From a virus, in the IMG/VR virus record IMGVR_UViG_3300045303_000036, positions 1-42,018 of that record: a stretch of 42,018 nucleotides of DNA; one strand, written 5' to 3'. The notes beneath the pieces are model-generated. The model was given only the letters and a program-made list of their open reading frames with translations. It was not told where the DNA came from and searched no databases. Positions within the stretch are counted from its first letter, which is position 1; each line of letters starts with the position of its first letter. The position numbers and the translations under genes are program-made. Shown here piece after piece: positions 1-7,872 of the stretch.

Positions 1-165
1 ATCCGGTACAAACGTCATCGGCATGCCAAAGTTGGCAACCTTGGTGACGGCCGTGCCCTTGCCGGGGGGCGCCTCGCTGACAGGCTTGCCCATCAGCGGC
101 AGCGTTGCCGTAACGTCAACGACAGGCAGACCGCCTGCCGCGACGGTGTTGACCGGCATGCCCAT
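1..165 (-). CDS. Virion protein with shared N-terminal module (partial, runs off left edge)
   Basis: Only the first 55 codons are in the window and the frame is open to base 1. The start at 165 (Met-Gly-Met-Pro) has a good ribosome site, GAGGAG, a few bases upstream. The 55 residues match the N-terminus of the cadherin-type fibre at 771-3938: about 39 of the first 53 residues are identical, including PVNTVA, VVDVTAT, PVSEA and AVTKVANFG. A module shared by two virion proteins of otherwise different sequence is most simply a docking segment for the particle (inference). The frame is also open upstream to an ATG at 327, so a longer product starting there cannot be excluded. Joining base 1 to 42018 keeps the frame and leads into the SPRY-like C-terminus at 41701-42018, so these may be two ends of one gene. 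Confidence 0.75.
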   Translation of the reverse strand, partial: MGMPVNTVAAGGLPVVDVTATLPLMGKPVSEAPPGKGTAVTKVANFGMPMTFVPD

Positions 166-222
166 GTTGCTCTCCTCAAGTGAACGTAAAGGCTCGCTGC
201 ACGCTCTCGCCAGCAGAATTCT

Positions 223-327
223 GATGTCGCTGATGACATGCGGACACGGTAGACTGCTGCGAGCCGGCGGCGTTGCGGGTTTGACGAACCGCCATCGCCC
301 AGGTTCGATCTCGACAAGCTGTGTCAT
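223..327 (-). pseudogene. Truncated duplicate of the conserved gene at 41372-41704
   Basis: ATG at 327 follows the previous stop by one base (TGAGATG). It reads 35 codons that closely match the first 34 of the gene at 41372-41704: EIEPGRWRF, KPATPPARS, LPCP and VISDI are shared. After VISDI the similarity stops abruptly and the frame runs, still open, into the next gene's start at 165. The remaining C-terminal residues of the intact copy are missing. The DNA of the two segments is also clearly similar. I read this as a broken copy left by a duplication. It could still be translated as a short peptide or as an N-terminal extension of the downstream protein. Confidence 0.65.
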
Positions 328-328
328 C

Positions 329-757
329 TCAGTTGATCGTGAACAACGCCCCTGCCGGGATCGTGTAGGTGTTGGTGTTAGCCATCGTGATGGGGGAGCC
401 GTGATCGATCCAGCCGATCACCGGGTTGAGCGGCGTTGTTGGTGTATCGTTCCAGAAGATCACATACCGGAACGGCCCAACCGCACCCGTCGCGGTCCAC
501 ACCACCGGAGCGGTGTTCGACACCGTAGTGACCTGTCCGGTGCGCGCGAACGTCAGCGTAATAGCCTTGCCGGCGCCATCCGCGGCCGTGATATAGCCGT
601 TGCCATTGGCGATCTGCGTCACATTCGACAGCAGAAACGTAGTGCTTAGAACCGGCGCGGTGTTGCTTAGCGCCAGCCGGAACGTGTCGGAGTTGAAGTC
701 GTGGATCTTGTTGGCGATATCCTCAGAGAGGCAGTCTGGTTCTGTGAATGTTGCCAT
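329..757 (-). CDS. Small virion/decoration-type protein, 142 aa
   Basis: Starts MATFTEPD. It has the composition of a beta-rich phage structural protein, with many Thr, Asn, Ala and Val residues and few charges. The layout resembles a common family of small phage virion proteins: an N-terminal NKIHDFNSDTF segment, then alternating strands, then GPFRYVIFWNDTPTTPL and a C-terminal GWIDHG segment. The family match is from memory and no function is assigned. Start 757 was chosen because the longer upstream frame is antisense-like and lies inside the fibre gene; spacing to the fibre stop at 771 is 13 bases. The stop is one base from the following ATG at 327. The gene lies in the run of tail and surface proteins, so a decoration or tail role is likely. 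Confidence 0.7.
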   Translation of the reverse strand: MATFTEPDCLSEDIANKIHDFNSDTFRLALSNTAPVLSTTFLLSNVTQIANGNGYITAADGAGKAITLTFARTGQVTTVSNTAPVVWTATGAVGPFRYVIFWNDTPTTPLNPVIGWIDHGSPITMANTNTYTIPAGALFTIN

Positions 758-770
758 CGTGCACCTGCCT

Positions 771-3700
771 TTAAGTTTTGATCTCGATCTTCGCGACGAA
801 TACCGAATTGAAGGCATCGCCATCGGTATACCCGGTGGCATTCGCGACACTCGCGGTATTGCCGCCAACATACCAAACATGGTCGATGGCGTTTGTTACT
901 CCGGTGAATATGCTCACACCTGCGACAGCCCCATAGAACGCAATAACCAGGTCTTTGGCTTCGTCGTAGGCCTCGTTCAGCGTGCACCAGTCGCTCACGA
1001 GGGTTGCTGGGTTTGTCACGGCCTGGGTGTATGTACCGGAGCCGAAGTCGCCGCCGGTTAGTTGCACCATTGCCGTGGTGTCGTACTGGTCGCCACCTGT
1101 CGAGCCCTGGCCCACATAGCAGATGATCGTCGCCCCGGCCCCAAGCAGGGGGAAGCCGATCGTAATGCGGATCTGTTGCCCGGTCGCCGCCGAGAGGTTG
1201 GCCGCGCCGGTAACTTGCCGCATGGTGGTGCCGCTGAGACCCGGAATGGTGGCGCCGGTCAGTGTGGTTTGAAAGACGGTCGTAGGGCCGCCAGCAGTGG
1301 AAAAGACCGGCGTGATGGTCTGGCCAACGATCGGCAATGAGCCCGGCGTTATCGTTTCGCTGGTCTGCGCCGGCCAGATCGACTGAGCGTAAGACAGATA
1401 GAACTTCTTGGCCCAGACACCGCCAATGTCGTTGAAGCTGCGGATGTCGATGTAATACTGCGACTGATCGTAGGCCTCCGGCTTGCGCGGGTTCAACTCA
1501 CCCTGCATATCGATCCATCGCTTGATATAAAACAGCCACGCGCCGGATGTGTCGAAGGCCTGCCACTGAGCTGACAGGCCGGCAGCGACAATAGCGACGG
1601 CACAGCCGACGTTGTACTGGGTTGCGAGAGTTTGATATTCGCCGCCGTTGTAAAACTCGTATGTCGTGCTGCTGGTTGGCGGCGTTGTGAAGTCCGTATA
1701 CATGGCAGCGCGCTTGGTCGTCTGGTCGTAGCCTGCGAAAAGAATAGATGGAGGGCTCACCGTCCCATGACTGGGGCTAATAACATAGGTTCCCGTGCCG
1801 CCAGTCGTGCCTGATGACTGACTTACTATGTAGGTGCCAGCGGTGATGCCAGTCCCAGAGATCGTCATGCCAAGGCGAATTGGATTCGGACGAGAAATTG
1901 GATTGGTGTCAATGAATGTGATCGTCAATGCGGTGCCGGAAATACTGCCCAGCGTAATAAACCCACCGACAATACGCCGCGCGTCGCCCGCCCCAGGCCC
2001 ACTGGCCAGATACAGCACGTAGTTTTCATAGCCGCTGGTCGATGGTGCGCCAGAAGCAAGCTGTATCCAACTCGCCGCGCCTGCCCGCGCCGTTCCCGAC
2101 GAATGGGTCAGCCAATGCGGCTCGCGTGCACCTGTCACGTCGCGCTGGTCGTGGTTGTCGCCGAACGGCCCCGCCGGATAGGCGGCCGAACTGATAACAC
2201 CGTAGATCGGCTGGCCGTAAGGATATGGGCCGGTCGCGGTTCCAATGAATACCGCGCCGTGTTCCTGATAATAGGGAACGGTTTGGCCGGTATAGATCGC
2301 CACCGGGGCCGGCGTCGTTTTCATTGCAGAGTTATTGAGGAACACGCCAGCCATGAACACAACCGGCGCAAGGCCTTGTCCAAAACCTGCCCCGGCGATG
2401 CAGCACGGCTTGTTGTACAAACTCTGCGCGTACCAGTCCAAGCCCTGCCTGACAATGCGGTCGATCAGCATGGTGCGCGAGGTCGATGTGGAAATGGCGC
2501 CAAGCAACACCAGCGCGGCGTTGCCGGACTGATAAGCAGGATAGGACTCCTGCGAATAGGTCGGGCTGACGAGGTTGATCTGATGGCCGGTGTTGAATTC
2601 GCCGCTCTGAATTGTCGGCCTGATGAAGAGGGTTTGATACGACCAGTCCGGCTCGACGGCGCCTGACGGGATCGCCAGCGGCGTAATGGCGCTGTAGTTG
2701 ATGTCGGCTTGCGTCGTAGTCGGCTTGCCGCCAGCAACAAGGAACCCGGTTGGCTTGATCGTGTTGGAGGCGGGTGACGAGGCCACCACGGTGATCTGCA
2801 CGATGTAGGCGCAGCCGCTGTTGGCGCCGCCGCTCTGCACGGTGTCCAGGCCGCGGTAGAGCCAGATCGTCTTGGGCGAGCTGGTGCCGTCTGCGTAGTG
2901 ATCGACCGTCAGCGGCAGTGTTTTGGCCAAGGCGCCGTCGTAGATAAGGCCAGGCCCGATCCCGCTGCCATACCTGTTGTCGAACCCTTGCGTGGCCAGC
3001 CCGGCGGGCTCGACCATGACACCGCCGAGATAGACATCGGTTGTCACGCCGGCGTGGATCGCGACGCTGTTGAGAACAACGCCACCAGGCGGCGCAACGA
3101 TCCACCAACTGCCATCAACGTATTGCCCGGTCGTCCGCAGTCCGGCGAACGTAGCGTCGAGGCCGTCTTGCGTAATGACCGTCGTGGTGCCGGCTTCGAA
3201 TACGTCCGTTACCGTCACCGTGATGGTCTGGTTGGTCGTGAGGCTGGCCAGGTCGGTGGCGCGGACCTGGACGATGTAGGCGTTGTTGGTGTCGGCGTCG
3301 TCCGGCGTCTCGAAGTCCTTGGTGCCGTTGGACGCCCACCTCAAGGTCGAACCAGACAGCTCGAACCGTGCCTGGTCCGCACCGCCGACGATGCTCCATG
3401 TCACGGTTTCGTTGGCGGTCAATGTAAACGCCAGCGGCGTGTTCTCGACGTTGCTGACCGTGCTGCCGGACGTGATAACCGGCGCGGTGTCGTCTATATC
3501 GGTTACGACAACCAGGATAACCTGGTCCGTAACAGGCGGCGTCAGGCCGGTTACATGCACGGTTACGAGGTGTGAAGTTGCCGTCTCGTAGTCCAGCGCC
3601 GCGGCGGTCTTGAGCAGCGCGCCAGTAATGGAGAACTTGCCGCCGGCACTGTCGGTGAGTGTGTAGACCGGCGTGCCGGTGCCTGGGTTGACGACCGACA

Positions 3701-3938
3701 ACGTGCCAACAGTGGTGCCTATAGTGGCGTTCTCCGCCACCGTATTGCTACTTAATGCGATGAACGTGCCGGATGACGCCACGAACGTCACGGCCTTGCC
3801 GAAATTGGCCACCTTGGTGACGGCGAGGCCCTGGCCCGGCAGAGCCTCGCTGACGGGAAAGCCGAACTGCGGCATCGTTGCCGTTACGTCAACGACAGCG
3901 AGGCCGCCAGACGCGACGGTATTGACAGGCCGGGCCAT
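771..3938 (-). CDS. Large cadherin-repeat tail fibre/adhesin, 1055 aa
   Basis: Residues 1-53 are the module shared with the gene at 1-165. Residues about 59-149 and 155-247 are two cadherin-like repeats, with VAENATIG, LDYETA and VTDIDD in the first and DFETPDD in the second. The remaining 800 residues are Gly/Thr/Ser-rich beta structure typical of a receptor-binding or tail spike protein. I recognise no catalytic motif. At residues about 658-734 an ISGTALTIT...SGTGI...GGTGTYV module sits inside another small repeat (see findings). A GAGGT ribosome site precedes ATG 3938. The stop is 13 bases before the next gene. Its size, cadherin repeats (often involved in calcium-dependent adhesion) and place in the virion block suggest host-surface recognition (inference). 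Confidence 0.8.
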   Translation of the reverse strand: MARPVNTVASGGLAVVDVTATMPQFGFPVSEALPGQGLAVTKVANFGKAVTFVASSGTFIALSSNTVAENATIGTTVGTLSVVNPGTGTPVYTLTDSAGGKFSITGALLKTAAALDYETATSHLVTVHVTGLTPPVTDQVILVVVTDIDDTAPVITSGSTVSNVENTPLAFTLTANETVTWSIVGGADQARFELSGSTLRWASNGTKDFETPDDADTNNAYIVQVRATDLASLTTNQTITVTVTDVFEAGTTTVITQDGLDATFAGLRTTGQYVDGSWWIVAPPGGVVLNSVAIHAGVTTDVYLGGVMVEPAGLATQGFDNRYGSGIGPGLIYDGALAKTLPLTVDHYADGTSSPKTIWLYRGLDTVQSGGANSGCAYIVQITVVASSPASNTIKPTGFLVAGGKPTTTQADINYSAITPLAIPSGAVEPDWSYQTLFIRPTIQSGEFNTGHQINLVSPTYSQESYPAYQSGNAALVLLGAISTSTSRTMLIDRIVRQGLDWYAQSLYNKPCCIAGAGFGQGLAPVVFMAGVFLNNSAMKTTPAPVAIYTGQTVPYYQEHGAVFIGTATGPYPYGQPIYGVISSAAYPAGPFGDNHDQRDVTGAREPHWLTHSSGTARAGAASWIQLASGAPSTSGYENYVLYLASGPGAGDARRIVGGFITLGSISGTALTITFIDTNPISRPNPIRLGMTISGTGITAGTYIVSQSSGTTGGTGTYVISPSHGTVSPPSILFAGYDQTTKRAAMYTDFTTPPTSSTTYEFYNGGEYQTLATQYNVGCAVAIVAAGLSAQWQAFDTSGAWLFYIKRWIDMQGELNPRKPEAYDQSQYYIDIRSFNDIGGVWAKKFYLSYAQSIWPAQTSETITPGSLPIVGQTITPVFSTAGGPTTVFQTTLTGATIPGLSGTTMRQVTGAANLSAATGQQIRITIGFPLLGAGATIICYVGQGSTGGDQYDTTAMVQLTGGDFGSGTYTQAVTNPATLVSDWCTLNEAYDEAKDLVIAFYGAVAGVSIFTGVTNAIDHVWYVGGNTASVANATGYTDGDAFNSVFVAKIEIKT
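3780..3938 (-). repeat. Second copy of the N-terminal virion module (partner at about 7-165)
   Basis: The first 53 codons of the cadherin fibre gene and the 5' end of the gene at 1-165 are a diverged direct repeat on the minus strand. They keep the same frame and similarity ends near the TFV codons in both. Shared runs include PVNTVA and AVTKVANFG. The two copies lie about 3.8 kb apart in the same operon. Confidence 0.8.
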
Positions 3939-3946
3939 TTCTTACC

Positions 3947-4543
3947 TCAGGTCCAGGTAAACGTCTTTGGCGTCGTGCTGACGCCGCCATTGTTCACCAC
4001 GTTGAACGAGCTGGTCGCCGCACCCGGCGGCTGCAACGAAGGCTTGATCACGCACGTCAACGACGTTGCGCTGACATACTGCGTCTGCGACTGCAGCGCG
4101 CCGTTCCAGGTAGCGAAGGTTGCCCGGTCAAAGTTGGTGCCGGTAAACGTCATGGTGAAGTCCGCCCCCGTCGATGCCACCGCCGTGGTTGGCGAGATGG
4201 TGGACAGCGTCGGCAACGTGCTGGCGATCTTCACGCCGTTGCTGTCGTGGAAGCTGGGCGGCGAGTGCTTCATGAAGTTCTCAATGCTGGTAGGCGGCGT
4301 CTGCCGTGGCGGCGTCTCGGTGCCGTAGGTGGCCGTGTCGGTCTTAATGGCCGAGATCGAGCCCGCGCCTGGGACCGGCCCAGCCGTGAAGCCCGGCGCC
4401 ACGTCGCTGGCGAGGAACTGCTCCGGTGCATCCTTGCCCTCGGCCTCGTCGTCCTCTTCCTTGGTGCGCGTCCTGATCGCCTTGGTCAGCACGTCAGTGT
4501 CGTCATCCTCGTCCCTGGTCCTGGTCGGTGTTCTCGCCATCAT
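3947..4543 (-). CDS. IPT/TIG-domain virion protein, 198 aa
   Basis: The N-terminal 40 residues are highly charged (Arg/Asp/Glu-rich, TRDEDDDTD, KEEDDEAEG) and probably disordered. A Pro/Thr linker follows. From about residue 110 to the end there is an immunoglobulin-like IPT/TIG domain, with signature pieces ISPTTAVAS, FTGTNF, TWNG, SLTCVI and FNVVNNGG. Such domains decorate capsids or tails and can bind sugars. A strong AGGAGG ribosome site sits before ATG 4543; a second Met follows immediately. The gene lies 12 bases after the large virion gene and 8 bases before the fibre gene, so it is probably co-translated with surface proteins. Head decoration versus tail is undecided. Confidence 0.75.
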   Translation of the reverse strand: MMARTPTRTRDEDDDTDVLTKAIRTRTKEEDDEAEGKDAPEQFLASDVAPGFTAGPVPGAGSISAIKTDTATYGTETPPRQTPPTSIENFMKHSPPSFHDSNGVKIASTLPTLSTISPTTAVASTGADFTMTFTGTNFDRATFATWNGALQSQTQYVSATSLTCVIKPSLQPPGAATSSFNVVNNGGVSTTPKTFTWT

Positions 4544-4555
4544 GTCGTCCTCCTG

Positions 4556-6478
4556 TTATCGTCCATATTCGTCTTGCGCGGCTAAGCCGCCCATCACATT
4601 GCCACCCATACCATACATCGGTATTTCTTTGCGGATCAGGCCACGCTTCACAACATCGGAAGGCGACAGGCCGGTGAGCCGGCTCGTCGTCTCGATCGAG
4701 CGGTTGATGTGGTTGATCATCGGGCCTTCATAGTCGAACGTCTTGCCCTTGGCTTCGACCTTGCCGGATTTCAGGCCGGCCCATCCGACATCCTGGAAAC
4801 CGCGCGGATCGACGCCAGCCTTCTGCGCCTCTTCGCGGATCACTCGCGTGGCCGGGCCATACCACTCCGGTATGTTCACGCCAGGCTTGATAGCGTTCAT
4901 CATTTGCTCGTCGGTCGTCGCGGCGTTCTTGTTGCCGGTGAACGCTGACGAAAAGTCGTATCGTTTCGGGTTGGTGGCAGCACTGAAGCCAACTTGGCCT
5001 TCGTCTATGTATTTCTGTGCCTGGGCGATATTGCCGGCCGCGTATCGGCCACCGACAGGGAACGGCAGTTCGAAACTTCGTTCCGGCATACGCTCGCCGC
5101 GCTTCGCCATCACGTTGGCGTACTGCGACATCATGAAATTATTGTACGGGCTGGCTCCGCCGGTCGTTGCCGACATCATGTCGCCGAACTCGCGCTTGAA
5201 CGCTTCGCGTCCCTTCTTCGCGCCAAGCTCCTTGATGTACTCCTTCTCCAATTGCCCCATGAAGTACCAGTCGGCGCTGTCCTTGATCGTCTGCCCCTTC
5301 TTGAACCCTTCCTGCAGCCGCGCGCGCGCCTCCGGCGTGCCGTACTTTTCAGCCCACTCCGCGTCCGTTTTTGCCGTCTTGGGCGCCGCCGCGATGCTGG
5401 TGTCGTCGAACGGGCCGTAGTGTTTAGGATCAACATCGAACCGCTTCGACGGGTCGAAGTACGGCTTGTAGCCGTGCAGATCCATGTCCTCTTGGATCGT
5501 CAGTCGATCCTTCTGAAATTGTGCCGCTTCCGGCGTCAACTTCTTCTCCAGGAAAAACCCAGGCTCTGCATCCCTGCCCAGTGCCTCTTCCATGCTTGCG
5601 TATGGAATTTCACCCTTGGCCGGCTTGTCTAGAAACTCTCCTGGGTTCTTTGGGTCGGGCAGCTTGGCCTTCAATGCTGGCGGACCGATGTCGGGATACT
5701 GCTCGGCGTATTGTGGATATTTTCCCTGCAACGCCTCGGCCTTGGCGCGCAGCTTCGGGTTGGCGTATGCAATTTCCATAGGACCGACGCCCTTGGTCCT
5801 GCCAGCAAACCCACCACCACCGCCAAAACCGCCGGCAAGCTGCTGGCCAACAGACGTGTCCGCCAACAAGCTGCCTATACCGCCGGCCTGGTACGCCTCT
5901 TTGTCCTTGGCCATTTGCTGTGTTGCAACATCCGCCCAACTGGGCATCGAGGTGACTTGCTCTGCAAGTTGGCCGATCCGGTTGCTGCCGGGCGCCGGTA
6001 GGTTGCGGTACGGTGCACGCACACGCTGCGCGGCGCGCTCGAACGGGTCTTGCGGATGCTGCTCGAAATACTGACCCGTGTCGCGGTCCATGTAGTCGTG
6101 CATTTGCTGGTAGCGGGCCTCGGACGCCTCTACCGTGGGGTAGCTCGGAAACTTGTCTATTCCCTGTTGCTTGGCGCGCGCCAGGGCTTCGTCAAAAGGC
6201 AACTTCCTGCCGTCATAGACAGTCGGGATGTTGTATTCCCTGCCACCGACATTGGTCCCAGCCTGAAACAGCGTTGACCGTGATCCGTCAGGGTTATCGA
6301 CACCACCAGTGCCCCACAAGTTGCTGAGATGCCGGTCATACAGGTCGCGCTCTTCCGGCGTCATGTTTAGATCGACCTGAGCAGCGTTGCGGTTCTCGGT
6401 GCGTGGCCCTGGACGAGGCAGCGGCACGTCGCCGTACTGGTCCTGTCTCGCTAACTGGCCCAGCCACCAGTCGCTCAT
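4556..6478 (-). CDS. Large virion-associated protein, 640 aa, unknown function
   Basis: Starts MSDWWLGQL at an ATG sharing one base with the previous stop (TGATG), which rules out a longer antisense-like extension. An early segment (NIPTVYDG, ALARAKQQGIDKFPSY, ARYQQMHDYMDRD) recurs in many phage internal or polyvalent proteins as far as I recall. The C-terminal third has SPYNNFMMSQYANVMAKRGE, ERSFELPFPVGGRY and KYIDEG, another recurring phage pattern. The ends resemble each other weakly (LARQDQYGD near the start, LAAQDEYGR at the end). No signal peptide or catalytic motif is obvious. Position after the portal group suggests an internal or ejected protein (inference). Confidence 0.7.
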   Translation of the reverse strand: MSDWWLGQLARQDQYGDVPLPRPGPRTENRNAAQVDLNMTPEERDLYDRHLSNLWGTGGVDNPDGSRSTLFQAGTNVGGREYNIPTVYDGRKLPFDEALARAKQQGIDKFPSYPTVEASEARYQQMHDYMDRDTGQYFEQHPQDPFERAAQRVRAPYRNLPAPGSNRIGQLAEQVTSMPSWADVATQQMAKDKEAYQAGGIGSLLADTSVGQQLAGGFGGGGGFAGRTKGVGPMEIAYANPKLRAKAEALQGKYPQYAEQYPDIGPPALKAKLPDPKNPGEFLDKPAKGEIPYASMEEALGRDAEPGFFLEKKLTPEAAQFQKDRLTIQEDMDLHGYKPYFDPSKRFDVDPKHYGPFDDTSIAAAPKTAKTDAEWAEKYGTPEARARLQEGFKKGQTIKDSADWYFMGQLEKEYIKELGAKKGREAFKREFGDMMSATTGGASPYNNFMMSQYANVMAKRGERMPERSFELPFPVGGRYAAGNIAQAQKYIDEGQVGFSAATNPKRYDFSSAFTGNKNAATTDEQMMNAIKPGVNIPEWYGPATRVIREEAQKAGVDPRGFQDVGWAGLKSGKVEAKGKTFDYEGPMINHINRSIETTSRLTGLSPSDVVKRGLIRKEIPMYGMGGNVMGGLAAQDEYGR

Positions 6479-6912
6479 CACACCACCTCGCCGCTCAGCG
6501 CCGCCTTGGCGCCGTTGCTCAGCTTCATGCGCGACAGCTTGCGCAACGCGCCTGACGTGCTGCCCTGCTCGAGCAGGTTGGCGGCTTCGATCTCCATCAA
6601 GTTCCTGCGCATCGCCTTGTCCTCGATGCTCTCGAACAGCGGACGATCGCCGGTAGCAAAATGATGCACCAGCAACTCGGCCTTGACGCCGATCATGTTC
6701 ACCAGCGCGCCGCGATCGTGCAGCGACTGATGCTTGAACACATTGGTGCCGTAGATGCTGTGGAACAGGCCGGCAAGACAAACGTCATAGTCGTTGTCCC
6801 AGTCGCGCAGCAAGTCATGCACGCCCTTCAGGTGATCGAACAGCGTGCGGCCGCTGTGGCGCGTCTTGTTGGCGTCCAGGCCGATCAGGAAGTCGCGCTG
6901 CCGGTCGTTCAT
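6478..6912 (-). CDS. HD-like DUF6817-type protein, 144 aa
   Basis: Start at 6912 shares one base with the previous stop, and its own stop shares one base with the next start. The pattern RHSGRTLFDHLKG, then LLRDW, then VCLAGLFHSIYGT resembles the DUF6817 family, thought to be related to HD metal-dependent phosphohydrolases. His19, His27 and His51 are candidate metal ligands. The family name is from memory. No substrate can be proposed. Its setting between portal-linked genes and a virion protein is odd for an enzyme. It may be a virion-carried activity or a metabolic accessory gene. Confidence 0.6.
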   Translation of the reverse strand: MNDRQRDFLIGLDANKTRHSGRTLFDHLKGVHDLLRDWDNDYDVCLAGLFHSIYGTNVFKHQSLHDRGALVNMIGVKAELLVHHFATGDRPLFESIEDKAMRRNLMEIEAANLLEQGSTSGALRKLSRMKLSNGAKAALSGEVV

Positions 6913-7298
6913 CAGTACGTCCGCCGCCTCTGGCCCATCTGCGGCATTCCCATCGGCATGCCTTGCGACATACCGCCCATTGCACCTATCCCGCCCATTT
7001 GCGGCATGCCACCACCCTGCCACGGGATCTGGCTCAACTCCGGCATCGTCCCCATGCCCTGCATCCGCGGCTGCATCGGCATTGGCTGCTGCGGCATGAT
7101 GGACGGCGCTGCCGGTGCCAGCCCACTTCCGGGGACACCACCGGCAGGCGTCTGCGGCATGCCGGGAGGTGCTGCCGTAGGCATGTTGGAAGGCATGGCG
7201 CCAGCAAGGCCGGTTAAACCCGCACCAAGCGCACCGCCCTGGTTCTGCTGCATGAGAGCGTCGGTAACGTCGTCGCGGCCGGTGTTAGGCAATGGCAT
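6912..7298 (-). CDS. Met/Pro/Gly-rich small protein, 128 aa
   Basis: Composition is extreme: after a short N-terminal segment (MPLPNTGRDDVTDALMQQ) nearly all residues are Gly, Pro, Met, Gln or Ala, with repeated PMPMQP, GGMPQMGG and QGMPMGMPQ. There is no fold to recognise and it is probably disordered. The start at 7298 overlaps the end of the oxygenase gene by 14 bases, and the stop overlaps the next start by one base, so it sits in the coupled chain. Such linkers occur beside portal proteins of podovirus-like phages and may be minor head proteins. This is inference from place only. Confidence 0.6.
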   Translation of the reverse strand: MPLPNTGRDDVTDALMQQNQGGALGAGLTGLAGAMPSNMPTAAPPGMPQTPAGGVPGSGLAPAAPSIMPQQPMPMQPRMQGMGTMPELSQIPWQGGGMPQMGGIGAMGGMSQGMPMGMPQMGQRRRTY

Positions 7299-7872
7299 CG
7301 GGCTTCTCCGTCTTGAACATCAATGTGATCCGCATCCCCGTGTAGCTCCGCGTCACGCCGTTGGCGCGGTGCGGCATGCGGCCGTCGAACACGATAATGC
7401 TGTTGGGCCGGGGGAAAGAGCAGGCGGCGATCCGGTCCTCTCGCTGGTTGTAGAACAGCGTCTCGCCGCCCCAGTTTGGGCTCCACCGCTCGTGGGGGTA
7501 GTACACGGCGGTGTAGTTGCCCGGCTCACTTGCGTCGGAGTGAACCGTGCCGTCCATGCCGTAGGCCATGCCGTTGGCGTAGCACCGCACCAGCGTATGG
7601 CCGGCAAATACTTTGTCCCTGACGTGCGACCAAGCCTCGAAAATGAGCGGAGCATTCGTCAGCAGCTCGACCTCGCAGTCGTAGGCCTTGTCGACGCCGG
7701 TCTTGCGGTGACCGGCGTAGTGCTTGTGCAGGAACGAATAGCCGTCGCGCTTTGAGTTGGACTTCCAACCGGTCTCCCAGCCGCGCTCCGTGAGAAAGTC
7801 GTACAGCTTGCCGCGCATCTCCTCGGGGAATGCGTTCTCGTGCCGCACCGGTTTCTCGAACACCAGCGTCAT
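7285..7872 (-). CDS. 2-oxoglutarate/Fe(II)-dependent dioxygenase, prolyl-4-hydroxylase-like, 195 aa
   Basis: The double-stranded beta-helix signature is visible. His111 and Asp113 (VHSDAS) and His168 (MPHRANG) form the Fe(II) facial triad, and Arg181 (TGMRITLMF) fits the 2-oxoglutarate carboxylate-binding position. WGGETLFYN and IIVFDGRMPHR match prolyl 4-hydroxylase-type cores. Enzymes of this family hydroxylate a protein or nucleic-acid substrate using O2 and 2-oxoglutarate; the substrate here is unknown. The start overlaps the portal stop (ATGA), so it is translationally coupled to the portal. Length is normal for a single-domain member. All expected metal ligands are present, so it should be active. 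Confidence 0.85.
   Translation of the reverse strand: MTLVFEKPVRHENAFPEEMRGKLYDFLTERGWETGWKSNSKRDGYSFLHKHYAGHRKTGVDKAYDCEVELLTNAPLIFEAWSHVRDKVFAGHTLVRCYANGMAYGMDGTVHSDASEPGNYTAVYYPHERWSPNWGGETLFYNQREDRIAACSFPRPNSIIVFDGRMPHRANGVTRSYTGMRITLMFKTEKPDAIA

Noticed and set aside
4556-6478. ADP-ribosyltransferase or other toxin activity in the 640-residue protein
   Set aside because: No R-S-E or other catalytic pattern could be identified, so no activity is claimed.
6479-6781. Longer start for the 640-residue virion protein
   Set aside because: The extra 101 residues are Arg/Gln/Gly-rich shadow sequence within the DUF6817-type gene, and TGATG at 6478 fixes the start.
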